DNA of 64,000 nucleotides from VAZQ01 sp963816745 (lineage in GTDB: Bacteria > Pseudomonadota > Alphaproteobacteria > Rhizobiales > Xanthobacteraceae): positions 930,001 through 994,000 of the forward strand of contig CAWFLQ010000013.1 of the NCBI GenBank assembly GCA_963816745.1, written 5' to 3'. How positions within the stretch are numbered: the stretch's first letter is position 1; every line of letters starts with the position of its first letter. Positions 27,342 through 39,792 of the stretch are shown here, one piece after another. A model generated the notes under the pieces. That model was not told the origin of the DNA. It saw only the letters and a program-made list of their open reading frames with translations, and did not search any database. The translations under genes and the position numbers were made by a program.

Positions 27342-28638
27342 ATGCCGGGGTTCTGCCGCGACTGCCGCCGTGACGCGCCGGACGGGGCCGGCCGCTGCTC
27401 CGGCTGCGGCTCGCCGCGCATCCTGCGCCATCCGGAGATCGAGACGCTCGCGATCGCCCATGTCGATTGCGACGCCTTCTATGCCACGATCGAGAAGCGC
27501 GACGACCCTTCGCTGACGGACAAGCCGGTCATCGTCGGCGGGCGTCAGCGCGGCGTCGTGCTCACCTGCTGCTATGTCGCGCGCACCTTCGGCGTGAGAT
27601 CGGCGATGCCGATGTTCGAGGCGCGGCGGCTCTGCCCGCACGCCGCAGTGGTGCGCCCCGACATGGAGAAATATGCGCGCGTCGGCCGCGAGGTGCGCGC
27701 CCTCATGCGCACGCTTACGCCGCTGGTCGAGCCGGTGTCGATCGACGAGGCGTTCATGGATCTCACCGGCACCACGCGCCTGCACAGGATGTCGCCCGCC
27801 AAATCGCTCGCGGGCTTTGCGGCCGACGTCGAGAAATCCCTCGGCATCACGGTGTCGATCGGGCTCTCCTGCCAACAAGTTCCTCGCCAAGATCGCCTCC
27901 GACCTCGACAAGCCGCGCGGCTTCGCGGTTCTCGGTGCAGCCGAGGCGGCGCAGTTCCTGGCGTCGAAGCCGGTGACGTTGATCTTCGGCGTCGGCAAGA
28001 TGGCGCAGCAGCGGCTCGCCCGCGACGGCCTGCGCACCATCGGCGACCTGCAGCGTGCCGGCGAGACCGAGCTTGATACGCCGCTACGGCACCGAGGGCG
28101 CACGGCTCGCGCGCCTGGCGCACGGCCTCGACGACCGTCCGGTACGGGCCGAGCGCGAAGCCAAGAGCATTTCGGCGGAAACCACCTTCGATCACGACAT
28201 CGCGGACTTCCGGCCGCTGGAGCTGCGGCTGTGGCGGCTGACGGAAAAAGTCTCCGCCCGGCTCAAGCCAATGAGCTTGCCGGCGCGACGGTGACGCTCA
28301 AGCTCAAGACCGCCGATTTCCGCATCCGCACGCGAGCGCAGATCGCTCGCGCACCCGACCCAGCTCGCCGCGCGGATTTTCGCCGCCGGCACGCGAGCTG
28401 CTGGCGCGCGAGACCGACGGCACGATGTTCCGTCTGCATCGGCATCGGCATGTCGGCGCTCTCCGACGCCGACGGCGCCGACTTCGCCGACCTCCTCGAC
28501 CGCCGCACCGCGGAAGCCGAGCAGGCCATCGACCGGCTGCGCGAGAAATTCGGCGACGCGGCCATCGTCAAGGGGCTGGCCTTCGACGACGAGGAGGAGG
28601 ACTTGGAAGAAGGACCGACGAAAGAGGATAGCGACTAG
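27342..28638 (+). CDS. dinB: DNA polymerase IV with N-terminal zinc-ribbon-like segment (frameshifted)
   Basis: DinB is an error-prone Y-family polymerase used at stalled forks. About 430 residues are recovered over several surplus bases (one near 27869 restores LSANKFLAK). The N-terminus has CRDC and CSGC pairs, a likely zinc ribbon placed before the palm. The core follows: IAHVDCDAFYATIEKRDDP with catalytic Asp, VLTCCYVARTFGVRSAMP, EPVSIDEAFMDLTG with the second acidic pair, and the helix-hairpin-helix GVGKMAQQRLARDGLRTIGD. The little-finger domain ends near GIGMSALSDA. The stop codon TAG at 28636-28638 lies inside a CTAG hairpin. Start ATG 27342. Confidence 0.88.
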
Positions 28639-28801
28639 TGCGGTGGCTCTGACGTTCCGATCAGTCTCGCAGCACGTTCTTCATCGGAACGTCAGAGCCA
28701 AAACCGCACTAGAACCATACGCTTGCTAGTGTCCCTTTGCTTCCAACGTTCGCACCCGAGCGTGCTGCAATGCAATGCGAACGTTGGAAGCGGGACACTA
28801 G
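28635..28801 (+). repeat. CTAG hairpin doublet D1
   Basis: Hairpin 1 (28635-28712) has outer arms CTAGTGCGGT and ACCGCACTAG and a 17-base inner stem starting GGCTCTGACG, with AAA unpaired on the right arm. A 13-base linker follows (28713-28725, AACCATACGCTTG). Hairpin 2 (28726-28801) has outer arms CTAGTGTCCC and GGGACACTAG and a 15-base inner stem starting CTTCCAACG, with TTTG unpaired on the left. The loops carry GCAGCAC and GTGCTGC respectively, showing opposite orientation. The doublet fills the gap between convergent dinB and the EipB-type gene. Confidence 0.9.
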
Positions 28802-28808
28802 ATCTCCG

Positions 28809-29685
28809 TCACTTGCACGGCTTGGTGTCGCGGATCTCGATCGCGGTGAGCTCGCCGCTGATCGCAAAATCGTTGTAGTCGAGCATCAGCGCGCGCGAGA
28901 CGCCGTTCTCGTAGAGCTCGAACTTGATCGAATAGATCGGCGGCTGATCGCCGCGGCTTTGCGCTTCTTGTCGAAATAGCTCACCGTGACCGGCCAGCGC
29001 TTGAGGCCGGCGAGCGCCTCCTTGCCCGCGGCGGCATCGGTCGGCACGCGCTCGTTCGGGCGCGATCTCGCGGCCGATGACGGTGAGCGTGTTGTAGACC
29101 TTCTCGCCCTTGTCGGAGCCGTCGTAGATGGGAACCTCGAGAATGTTCTTGTCCGCGCGCGCAGCCTCGATGATGCGGCGCATGTGATCGGTCGGGAAGG
29201 TCGATCGCGGCTTCGAGATCGAACTTCTTGTCCGCCGGCTTGGTGAGGCTCACGGCGACCTTGTCAGCCTGGCGTTCGGCCTGCCCATCGACGGTATCGA
29301 CCAGCGTTTCGTTGAGATAGTTCTGCGACTTGAAGATGAACTTCTTCGCGGCGCCGTCTTCCCACGTGGTCGATCGCAGGTCGCTGAGGGTGACCTTGCC
29401 CTCGCCGTTGTCGAGCTCCGACACCTGACGGAATTGCAGCGCATAGCCGTCGCAGGCGTTGCCGGAGAAATCGTAGAGAATGCGACCGCGCGCGGATACC
29501 GCTGCGGAATTGCCACGCGTCTGCGCCAGCTTGAGTTCGTAGACCGCGCGGTGGGACGCCAGCTCGCCCGCGGGCGTCAATGCCGTCGCGTGTCGCAGGC
29601 CGAAGCTGCCGGCAAGTGCTGCCACGGCCACGATGGATGCGCCGAGCCCATACCGGACGAGCCCAAACCTGTCGATGATCGTCAT
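28809..29685 (-). CDS. eipB: EipB-family cell-envelope protein, DUF1849 (frameshifted)
   Basis: EipB is a periplasmic beta-spiral protein needed for envelope integrity in Brucella and conserved in alphaproteobacteria. About 290 residues are recovered with one shift near 29195 and further shifts near 28960-29060. There is an N-terminal membrane or signal segment (GLGASIVAVAALAGSFG), then ELASHRAVYELKLA, GRILYDFSGNACDGYAL, LRSTTWEDG and MRRIIEAARADKNILEV, IYDGSDKGEKVYNTLTVIG. The C-terminus YSIKFELYENGVSRALMLD precedes DTKPCK. The cysteines in NACDGY and KPCK fit the conserved disulfide of the family. It faces dinB across doublet D1. Confidence 0.82.
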
Positions 29686-29884
29686 CGGAATCAGCCTCCG
29701 CGCCGTCTATTTGCGGCGCAACATAAGGATGCCGTTCGCGTCCTGCAACCGCGCGCGGCACGGAAATGCAAACTGCCCTCTTCTCACCTCGCTTGCCGCT
29801 CGGCTTGCAAGACGGCGCTCGATCGGCGAAGACAGGGCATCAGGCGAACAGATTTGGTCAGACCGCGGCAGCGAGGAGAGCATC

Positions 29885-30353
29885 ATGTCAGGAACGGTGG
29901 AGAAAAAGCTGGCCGAGCTCGGAATTGCTCTCCCGACCCCGGCAGCCCCGGTCGCCAATTACATCCCTTTCGTGCGCATCGGCTCGCTGCTGTTCGTCTC
30001 CGGCCAGATCTGCCTCGACGCGAGCGGCAAGCTCGTCGCCAAGGGCAAGCTCGGCGGCGGCGTATCGGTCGAGGACGGCCAAAAAGCGGCACGCGCCTGC
30101 GCGATCAACCTGCTGGCGCAGGTCAAGGCGGCGGTCGGCGATCTCGACAAGGTCAAGCAGGTGGTCCGCCTCGGCGGCTTCATCAATTCCGATCCGACCT
30201 TTCTCGACGGTCCCAAGGTGATGAACGGCGCCTCCGATCTCATGGTCGCGGCGCTCGGCGACAAGGGCCGCCATGCGCGCATCGACGGTCGGCGTCGCCG
30301 CACTGCCGGCGGATGCCGCGGTCGAGGTCGAGGGCATCTTCGAGGTCGCCTGA
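29885..30353 (+). CDS. RidA/YjgF/YER057c family protein (frameshifted at 3' end)
   Basis: About 155 residues are recovered. The N-terminal KKLAELGIALPTPAAPVANY and FVRIGSLLFVSGQICLDASG match the longer RidA subfamily, whose members deaminate reactive enamines or imines. The canonical arginine-containing tail appears as KQVVRLGGFINSDPTF, and HARITVGVAALPADAAVEVEG is restored by removing surplus bases near 30285. ATG at 29885 follows GCGAGGAG. The phosphodiesterase gene begins 16 bases after the stop at 30351-30353, so they are likely co-transcribed. Confidence 0.85.
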
Positions 30354-30369
30354 CCCACGCGAATGCTCG

Positions 30370-31126
30370 ATGCGCGACGGCCTCGACTGGCTGATCGCGC
30401 GACCGGTCGCGCACCGCGGCCTGCATGATGCCCACAAGGGCATCATCGAGAACACGCCGTCGGCATTCGCAGCGGCAATCGCCAGCAACTACGGGATCGA
30501 ATGCGATGTCCAGATCACGCGCCGACGGCGAGGCCATGGTGCATCACGACGACGCGCTCGGCCGGCTGACCGAAGGCAGCGACGCGGCTCGACGCCATGA
30601 CGGCCGCCGAGCTCAAGCGCGTGCCGCTTCAGGGCGACCGCCGACCGCATGATCACGCTCGGCGAATTGTGCGACCTGGTCGCGGGCCGCGCGACCCTCG
30701 TCATCGAGTTGAAGAGCCGGTTCGACGGCGATCTGCCGGCTCGTCCGCGCGCGCCGCCGACGTGCTGTCGCGCTATGCCGGGCCGGCGGCGCTGATGTCG
30801 TTCGATCCCGCTCCGATCGCGGCGTTGCGCGAGATCGCGCCCGGCTTGCCGCGCGGCATGGTCGCCGAGCGACACTACCGGCATCGCGAGTGGGACCGGC
30901 TGCCGCGCGCGCACCAAGCGCAGCCTCGCCTATTTCGGGCACGCGCTGCGCACGCGCCCGCAATTCGTCGCCTATTCGGTCAACGACCTGCCGTCGGCCA
31001 TCCCTACCGCCGCGCGCCGGCTCTTCGGCCTGCCGCTGCTGACCTGGACGGTCCGTAGCGCCGCCGACCGCGAACAAGTCTGCGCGCTACGCCGACCAGA
31101 TGATCTTCGAGGGATTTCGGCCATAA
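30370..31126 (+). CDS. Glycerophosphodiester phosphodiesterase (frameshifted)
   Basis: This family hydrolyses glycerophosphodiesters to glycerol-3-phosphate and an alcohol. About 250 residues are recovered over at least four surplus bases. The GDPD signature begins ARPVAHRGLHDAHKGIIENTP with the catalytic histidine, followed by IECDVQIT, EAMVHHDDALGRLT with the second catalytic His-Asp pair, and TLVIELKSRFDGDL. The end reads YADQMIFEGFRP before TAA at 31124-31126. No signal peptide is seen, so it is cytoplasmic. It follows the RidA gene and precedes a FemAB-like gene, all in the same direction. Confidence 0.83.
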
Positions 31127-31159
31127 AATTGCATTGCATCGCGGTACAAGCACTGACCC

Positions 31160-32377
31160 ATGGCCTCGATCGAACTGAGCTTGCGGGTTGCCAATTCCAT
31201 CGGCGACGTCGGCGCCGAGGCGTGGGACGCTTGCGCCAATCCGGCCGGCCCAGAGCAGGACAGCGGGAACGCCTCCAAGTGCCCAGAAACGACATCAGAT
31301 TACAATTATAACCCATTCATTTCACACGACTTTCTGTCGTCTCTGGAGCAGTCCGGACTCGGTCCGCGCCCGAGCCGGCTGGCAGCCGATGCATCTGCTC
31401 GCCGAGGACCGCCGACGGCGCCCTGCTCGGCGCCGTCCCCTGCTACGCGAAATCCCATTCCCACGGCGAATACGTCTTCGACCACGGCTGGGCCGAAGCC
31501 TATGAGCGCGCCGGCGGCAGCTATTATCCGAAGCTGCAGGTGTCGGTGCCGTTCACGCCGGCGACCGGCCGCCGGCTGCTGGTGCGGCCGGGGCCGCACG
31601 CCGACGCCGTGCGCACGGCGCTCGCCGATGCCCTCGTCGACATCTGCAGGCGCTCGAACGCATCCTCGGTCCACGTCACCTTCCTGACCGAGGCGGAATG
31701 GCAGTTGCTCGGCGCGCGCGGCTATCCTCAAGCGCACCCACCAGCAGTTCCACTGGGAGAACGCGGGCTACGACACGTTCGACGCATTCCTCGCGGCGCT
31801 CTCCTCGCGCAAGCGCAAGACCATCCGCCGCGAGCGCGAGGACGCGCTCGCGAACGGCATCAGCGTGCACTGGCTGACCGGCTCGGACCTCACCGAAAGC
31901 GTGTGGGATGCCTTCTTCGATTTCTACATGGAGACCGGCTCGCGCAAATGGGGCCGGCCCTATCTCACGCGCTCGTTCTATTCGATCGTCGGCGAGAAGA
32001 TGCGCGACCGCATTCTGCTGGTGATGGCCAAGCGCAACGGCCGCTGGATCGCCGGCGCCATCAACTTCATCGGTTCCGACACGCTGTTCGGCCGCCATTG
32101 GGGCTGCATCGAGCATCATCCGTTCCTGCATTTCGAGCTCTGCTACTATCAGGCGATCCAATACGCCATCGAACGCAAGCTCGCGCGGGTCGAGGCCGGC
32201 GCCCAGGGCGAGCACAAGATTTCGCGCGGCTACCTGCCGACCACGACCTATTCGGCGCACTACATCGACGACCCGGGCCTGCGGCGGGCGATCGACGATT
32301 TCCTCAAGCACGAGCGCGCCTATGTGGCGGCGGCCGGCGAGGAGCTGGCGGAGGCGGCCCCGTTCCGCAAAGGCTGA
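31160..32377 (+). CDS. FemAB-like GNAT-fold protein of the COG3146/DUF482 type (frameshifted)
   Basis: About 400 residues are recovered over three or more surplus bases between 31350 and 31740. The 5' part gives FISHDFLSSLEQSG and GEYVFDHGWAEAYERAGG, then YYPKLQVSVPFTPATG. The long intact 3' part contains LSSRKRKTIRREREDA, FYMETGSRKWGRPYL, VMAKRNGRWIAGAINFIGSD and EHKISRGYLPTTTYS. This matches the large GNAT-like family once labelled peptidoglycan biosynthesis or recognition proteins. The acceptor is unknown; membership of the FemAB-like fold suggests aminoacyl transfer. ATG at 31160 is chosen. The HIT gene follows after about 60 bases. Confidence 0.8.
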
Positions 32378-32439
32378 CGAGCCTCTTGACCGTTCCGCGC
32401 GCGCCTGCAATCGAAGACGTTTCCCGACGGGAGGAGCCG

Positions 32440-32864
32440 ATGCCCACCTACGATCCCAGACAATATCTTCGCCAAGATCCTGCGCGGCGAGTTGCCGTGC
32501 CACAAGGTCTACGAAGACGACAAGACGCTCGCCTTCCTCGACATCATGCCGCGCGCGCCCGGCCATGCGCTGGTCCTGCCGAAGGCGCCGGCGCGCAACA
32601 TCCTCGACGTTTCGCCCGACGACCTCGCCCACGTGATCAAGGTCGCGCAGAAGATCGCCAAGGTCAGCGTGCAGGTCTTCGGCGCCGACGGCGTCACCAT
32701 CCAGCAGTTCAACGAGAGCGCCGGCGGCCAGGTGGTGTTCCACCTCCATCGTCCACGTCATTCCGCGCAAGGAGGGCGTGGCGCTCAAGCCGCCCGCCAG
32801 CGTGAAGGAGGCGCCCGACGTGCTCGCCGATCAGGCCAAGCAGCTCGCTGCCGCGCTACGGTGA
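32440..32864 (+). CDS. HIT family hydrolase (frameshifted)
   Basis: The HIT superfamily cleaves nucleoside phosphate derivatives. About 140 residues are recovered with surplus bases near 32459 (restoring YDPNNIFAKILRGELP) and near 32751 (restoring HLHVHVIPR, the histidine triad). Other family marks are YEDDKTLAFLDIMP near residue 25 and APGHALVLPKAPARNILD. ATG at 32440 follows GGGAGGAG. The stop lies at 32862-32864 and overlaps the 3' end of the convergent azlD by nine bases. Confidence 0.88.
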
Positions 32865-33203
32865 GCCTGCGAGCAGCACGCCGAGCATGAGCGCGGCCTC
32901 GCCGGCAGCGACGCCCGCGAATATCGATCGCCGCACCAGCAGGAACACCGCAAAGCCGCAGGCGATCGCGCCGAGGCGCACCGCCAGCGGGACGCCCGCG
33001 AGCGCCCCGGGTGCGAAGATGACGATCTTGGCGATGACGCCCGCGAGCACCGCGGTCGCCACCGCCCGCGCCCATGTGAACAGCTCGGACTCCTCGTCGA
33101 TCCCGCGCCCGAAGACGAGGCCGAGCATGCGCCAGACCTCGTTGGGCAAGAAGCCGACGAGCACGAGCAGCACATAGGCGTGGAGCTCCGTCATCCCGCT
33201 CAT
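32856..33203 (-). CDS. azlD: AzlD-family branched-chain amino acid exporter subunit
   Basis: The 115-residue protein has four hydrophobic helices (YVLLVLVGFLPNEVWRMLG; AVATAVLAGVIAKIVIFAPG; VRLGAIACGFAVFLLVRR; a final AALMLGVLLAG) and fits AzlD, the small partner of AzlC in the LIV-E export family. Its ATG at 33201-33203 overlaps the azlC stop as ATGA, which indicates translational coupling. The substrate is inferred from the family only. Confidence 0.85.
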   Translation of the reverse strand: MSGMTELHAYVLLVLVGFLPNEVWRMLGLVFGRGIDEESELFTWARAVATAVLAGVIAKIVIFAPGALAGVPLAVRLGAIACGFAVFLLVRRSIFAGVAAGEAALMLGVLLAGSP

Positions 33204-33940
33204 TTCATCGCCTCGCGCAGCCGGTGAATGCCGTAGGCCACCGACCCGCCCACGATCCCGGTCCAGAGCAGATCGAGGCCTACCTGCCACCAGGCGAGCA
33301 AAGGCCCCAGCACGGTCCCGATGCCGAGCGCCAGCCAATCCGCGAGGACACGGCAGTTGCGCGTGGTGGAAATCAGGAACGACATCGGCGTGAGGAAGAG
33401 CAGGCCGGCCGTCAGCAACGGCGGCAGCGAGCCGACGAGATAGAAGCCGATGAAAGTCCCGATATGGGCGGCGGTCATGAAACCGATGCCCAGGCCGTTC
33501 GCAAATGGGATGCGGATCGCGCGCGGCAACGCCGGCAGAAACCTCTGCGCCTCGATCCACATGCTGACCGCAGTCAGGTGCGTGGGCAGGATGAGCGCCC
33601 GGTTGGGCGTATCCTTGTCCTTGATCAGCGGCAGGAGCGACACGACCATGGGCAGCAGGCGCGCGCTGCTCAGCCCGACCGCCACCGCGGTCTCGACCGC
33701 CGTGGCGCCGGCACCGAGCGCCGATATCAGGATCACCTGCCCCGGGGCGACCCACAGCAGCAGGGTCGAGGCCACGACCCACCACAGGCTGAAGCCGAAG
33801 TCATGGGCCAGCGCGGCGACGCCGATATAGGTCCCGATCAGGACGTACGCCAACGCCGAACGCCAGGCGGCGCAGAAGCCTTGGAAGAACGCGGCGGTCC
33901 GGGAGCTTGGCGGCGGGCTCGTGGTCGGCGCGAGGGACAT
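33200..33940 (-). CDS. azlC: AzlC-family branched-chain amino acid exporter
   Basis: The 246-residue integral membrane protein has about seven hydrophobic segments. Family marks are FFQGFCAAWRSALAYVLIGTY near the start, WVAPGQVILISALGAGA, and ARLLPMVVSLLPLIKD. AzlC proteins with AzlD export branched-chain amino acids or analogues. I chose ATG at 33940 because ACAGGG lies upstream; ATG at 33955 is an alternative. A short palindromic repeat lies about 45 bases further upstream. Confidence 0.87.
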   Translation of the reverse strand: MSLAPTTSPPPSSRTAAFFQGFCAAWRSALAYVLIGTYIGVAALAHDFGFSLWWVVASTLLLWVAPGQVILISALGAGATAVETAVAVGLSSARLLPMVVSLLPLIKDKDTPNRALILPTHLTAVSMWIEAQRFLPALPRAIRIPFANGLGIGFMTAAHIGTFIGFYLVGSLPPLLTAGLLFLTPMSFLISTTRNCRVLADWLALGIGTVLGPLLAWWQVGLDLLWTGIVGGSVAYGIHRLREAMK

Positions 33941-33983
33941 GGCACCCTGTCCCATAGCATCGCCGTGGGCGCAATCATGCATG

Positions 33984-34032
33984 GAGCATTTTCCGGAAAA
34001 GTGGAAACCGGTTTTCCGCAGAAAATGCGACC
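33984..34032. repeat. Short dispersed palindromic repeat, copy 2
   Basis: This copy of the element at 1634-1683 lies upstream of azlC. It begins GAGCATTTTC, contains AAGTGGAAACCGGTTTTCC, whose GGAAAA/TTTTCC arms pair, and ends with ATGCGACC. The two copies differ at a few bases. Function unknown. Confidence 0.75.
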
Positions 34033-34048
34033 AGCTAAAAGATTCTCG

Positions 34049-34879
34049 TCAACGCTGCTCCGCCGTACCGTCACCCGTGACGATCGAGATATAGCGCGCG
34101 ACCGAACGGCGCACCGCTTCCTTGCCGCCGCGCGGGACGACGCGGTCGAAGAACGCGCCATAGATCACATCGAACGAATACGGCTCGAGCATCTTGCCGA
34201 TGCGCGCCACCGCCGGTGCCGAGAGCGGAATGATGTTGGGATAGCTGCGCATGAAGGCCACGTAGTTGCGGTCGGGAATGAGCTGGACCACGTCGCCGGT
34301 GAGCAACGCGCCCTTCCCCTGCCCGCCCGTTGCCCAGTGCAGCACGGTACCGCCCGCGAAGTGGCCGCCGCACCGGATGAGCGTGACCCCATCCGCAAGC
34401 GCGAGCGTGTCGCCGTCCCAGAGCTTGATGACGGGATCGGGCCGCATGATCCATTGCCGGTCGGCCGCGTGCAGATGAATCGGTACGCCGCCGAAGGCGT
34501 GGCTCCATTCGACCATGGTGCTGTAGTAGTGCGGATGCGAGATGGCGATGCCGATGAGGCCGCCGAGCCCCTTCACGATCTCGATGGTCGAGCCCTCGAT
34601 GAACGGGATGCAGTCCCACAAGATGTTGCCGGCGGGCGTGCGCAGCAGAAGCGCGCGCTGACCGATGGAAAATTTCGGCTCAGTCCCGATTCCGATCAGG
34701 CCAGGCTCGTGTTGCCGGTAGCTGTTGAAATGCCGGCGCGCGAGCGCATCGAGGGTCGTCCACCTCTGGCCACCGGGGGGAACGAACTGGCGCTCGTCCT
34801 GACAGATTGGGCAGCCCGCCGGCGGCTCGGCCGATGGGGCGAACTGGCTGCCGCAAGTCTCGCAGATGAAGCCGGTCAT
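34049..34879 (-). CDS. MBL-fold metallo-hydrolase with N-terminal zinc ribbon
   Basis: The protein has 276 residues and is unbroken. Residues 1-30 carry two CxxC pairs (CETCGSQ and CPICQD), a rubredoxin-like or zinc-ribbon knuckle. The body resembles the metallo-beta-lactamase fold, with GNILWDCIPF, ISHPHYYSTMVEWSHAFG in the place of the usual HxHxDH motif, CGGHFAGGTVLHW and GALLTGDVVQLIPD. The first histidine motif is altered (SHPHYYS), so metal binding may be changed. ATG at 34879 starts MTGFICETCG. The same 29 bases recur at 34981-35009 across a palindromic repeat, overlapping the clpA stop. Confidence 0.8.
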   Translation of the reverse strand: MTGFICETCGSQFAPSAEPPAGCPICQDERQFVPPGGQRWTTLDALARRHFNSYRQHEPGLIGIGTEPKFSIGQRALLLRTPAGNILWDCIPFIEGSTIEIVKGLGGLIGIAISHPHYYSTMVEWSHAFGGVPIHLHAADRQWIMRPDPVIKLWDGDTLALADGVTLIRCGGHFAGGTVLHWATGGQGKGALLTGDVVQLIPDRNYVAFMRSYPNIIPLSAPAVARIGKMLEPYSFDVIYGAFFDRVVPRGGKEAVRRSVARYISIVTGDGTAEQR

Positions 34880-34890
34880 GCGCCCCAGAC

Positions 34891-34980
34891 CGTAGGTTGG
34901 GTCGAGTTCTTCACGAGACCCAACAATCGCGAACTCGGCCTCGAAGTGTTGGGTCTCGCGAGGGCTCGACCCAACCTACG
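34891..34980. repeat. Palindromic element P, copy 1
   Basis: The 90-base element has perfect 16-base ends, CGTAGGTTGGGTCGAG and its complement, and an inner inverted pair CGAGACCCAACA / TGTTGGGTCTCG. It is flanked by a 29-base imperfect direct repeat (34850-34878 and 34981-35009, one mismatch) that corresponds to the start of the MBL gene. A related copy lies at 45638-45721. It is probably a small non-autonomous mobile element. Confidence 0.85.
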
Positions 34981-35006
34981 GCCGCAGGTCTCGCAGATGA
35001 AGCCGG

Positions 35007-37435
<2,429 letters not shown>

Positions 37436-37514
37436 TGTCAGCTCTCGTGATAACGATCATATAGGCCCGGCGTTCCCGCTTTTCCATCTAGCCGTCCTGA
37501 TCTGATTCTTGCCG

Positions 37515-37890
37515 TCACTTCTTTTCCATCACGCACTGCAGAGGATGCTGGTGTTTGCGGGCAAAGTCCATAACCTGCGTCACCTTGGTCTCGGCCACCT
37601 CGTAGGTGTAGACCCCGCACTCGCCGATGCCGTGCTGGTGCACATGCATCATGATTCGATGGGCGGCCTCCGTGGTCCTTGTTGAAGAACCGTTCGAGCA
37701 CATGGACCACGAACTCCATCGGCGTGTAGTCGTCGTTCAGCAGCAGCACGCGGTAGAGACTCGGCCGCTTGGTCTGCGGCTTGGTCTTGGTGATGACCGC
37801 GGTTCCGGGCGCCCCCGGCCCCCGGCGCTTGTTGTTGTCCTCGTCCCCCAGACGCGGCGAGGGCGACCGGCCCCCCGCCCTTGCACTCAT
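37515..37890 (-). CDS. clpS: Clp protease adaptor ClpS (frameshifted)
   Basis: ClpS delivers N-degron substrates to ClpA. About 124 residues are recovered with one surplus base near 37670, restoring ERFFNKDTEAAHRIM. Family marks are YRVLLLNDDYTPMEFVVHVL, HQHGIGECGVYTYEVAETKV and the ending HQHPLQCVMEKK. The first 35 residues are a basic disordered extension. ATG at 37890 is chosen. The gene ends 80 bases before clpA and is read in the same direction, which is the usual arrangement. Confidence 0.93.
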
Positions 37891-38251
37891 TGCGGTCCGT
37901 CCGGCTCGGGTGGGTCTTGCTCGGGTGGGTCTTTGGCGCATGGCTACTTTAGGGGTCAGGGCGTGGCAGCTTTTGGGCGCGAAACGCAGGCGACAGCAGG
38001 TGCATCATAGAGACGCCGCCGCCCCGCATTCCAGATCGTCTTACTCCGCACAATTGCCCGCGATTCCTACGTTTTTAGCAAATCCCGTTGCCGGACGGCC
38101 GTATTCGGCTCAACGATCGCGACCCAATTGCGGACAATTCGCGGCAAATTCAGTGGAAATTTGCCGATTCTCTCTCACAAAGTTTCAAGACCCCACCCCC
38201 AGTATCCGAATAACTACTGACAGCGCATTTCCCTGAAGGGGAGGCCTCGCC
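37891..38251. other. Divergent intergenic region between clpS and the first TadG-like gene
   Basis: About 360 bases without a convincing gene. It should contain the promoters of both flanking operons. AAGGGGAGG at about 38236-38244 is the ribosome-binding site of the right-hand gene. I cannot place promoter boxes with confidence. Confidence 0.5.
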
Positions 38252-39536
38252 ATGCTATTTGCGCGCATTCTCAAGGATCGCAAGGGCGGCGTAGCCCCCC
38301 TGCTGGCACTCGCCATCATCCCGCTCGTCGGAGCCGTCGGCGCCGCCGTCGACTACAGCCGTGCGAACCGGGTGCGTACCTCCATGCAGAACGCGCTCGA
38401 TTCGACCGCCCTGATGCTGTCGAAGGACGCGCAGACGCTCTCCAGCGCCCAGCTCGAGCAGAAGGCCACCGGCTATTTCAACGCCATGTTCCAGCGCCCG
38501 GAGGCGAGCAACGTCCAGGTGACGCAGCAACTCACCACCCCCACGCAAGGGAAGCTTCAATCTCAAGGTCAGCGGTACGGCTACCGTCGCCACCATGTTC
38601 TGGCGCGTCCTTGGGCAGGAGCAGATCAACATCACGGCAACCGGCGAGGTGACCTGGGGCATCAAGAAGCTCAACCTGGCGCTCGCCCTCGACAATACCG
38701 GCTCGATGTCCTCGTCCAACAAGATGACCGAGCTCAAGACCGCGGCGCACAATCTTCTTACGACGCTGAAGAACGGCGGAGAAGATGCCGGGCGACATCA
38801 AGGTGTCGATCGTTCCCTTCGCGGTCGACGTCAATGTCGGCACCGGCAACGTCAACGCAGACTGGATCGACTGGTCCGATTGGGAAGCCAAGAACGGCAC
38901 CTGCAGCAAGTCCTCCTATAGCAGCAGCCAGAGCAACTGCACGTCGCACTACGGAATCTGGACCCCCAAGAACCACAGCATCAGTGGAACGGTTGCGTCA
39001 TGGATCGCGACCAGAACAACGACGTGCTGAACACTGCGACGGCCGCCGGAAGCCCGGCGACCATGTACCGAGCTCACCAGGCAAGCGCCTGCCCGGCCTC
39101 GATGATGACGCTGAGCTCCGACTGGACCGCGCTCAACAGCAAGATCGACGCGATGACGCCGACCGGAAACACCAACGTCACGATCGGCCTGCAGGTGGCC
39201 TGGCAGACGCTGTCGCCGGTGGCGCCGTTCAACGCGCCCGCGCCGGCGCCCGATCTCGACAAGGTCCTCATCGTGCTGACCGACGGCACCAACACGCAGA
39301 ACCGCTGGACCTCGAGCTCGACCTCGATCGACGCACGCACGCAAAAGGCCTGCGACAACGCCAAGGCCGACAACATCCGCATCTACACGATCCGCGTGAT
39401 CGACGGCAACGCGACGCTGCTCAAGAACTGCGCGAGCAAGCCCGACATGTACTACGAGGTCCAGCAGGCCAGCCAGCTCAACAGCGTGTTCGGCTCGATC
39501 GCGCAGAACCTCGCCAATTTGCGCCTTGCGAAGTGA
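38252..39536 (+). CDS. TadG-like protein with von Willebrand A domain (frameshifted), paralogue 1
   Basis: About 425 residues are recovered with shifts near 38545, 38785 and 38955. The N-terminus is a TadE/TadG-type anchor: KDRKGGVAPLLALAIIPLVG, then AVDYSRANRVRTSMQNALDS. The VWA domain begins LNLALALDNTGSMSSSNKM, a metal-site pattern D-x-T-x-S, with NTNVTIGLQVAW and VLIVLTDGTNTQNRW later. A Cys-rich insert (NGTCSKSSYSSSQSNCTSHY) sits inside the VWA domain. TadG-like proteins are extracytoplasmic and are linked to Flp pilus or envelope functions. No tad ATPase or pilin is nearby. A similar gene follows after 256 bases. Confidence 0.82.
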
Positions 39537-39792
39537 TGGCCGCTCGTTTCGCCGTCGGGCAGGCGCCCGACGGCGGAGCGCCCATTTCGTTAAAAGTCTA
39601 GCGATCTCATTAATGCGAAAGTCAGCTTCCCGATCAATCCGGGAACGACCGCTCGACTTTTCCGCAAAGTATCGCGTCGATGTTTAAACGTTAGCAGGTT
39701 CTAACAGAGTTTCCGCATCGAACTTTACGCTGCTTTCACACCCCCGGTTTACGACATCCCCTGGACTTTCACAGCATTGTGGGTGGCAAGCC

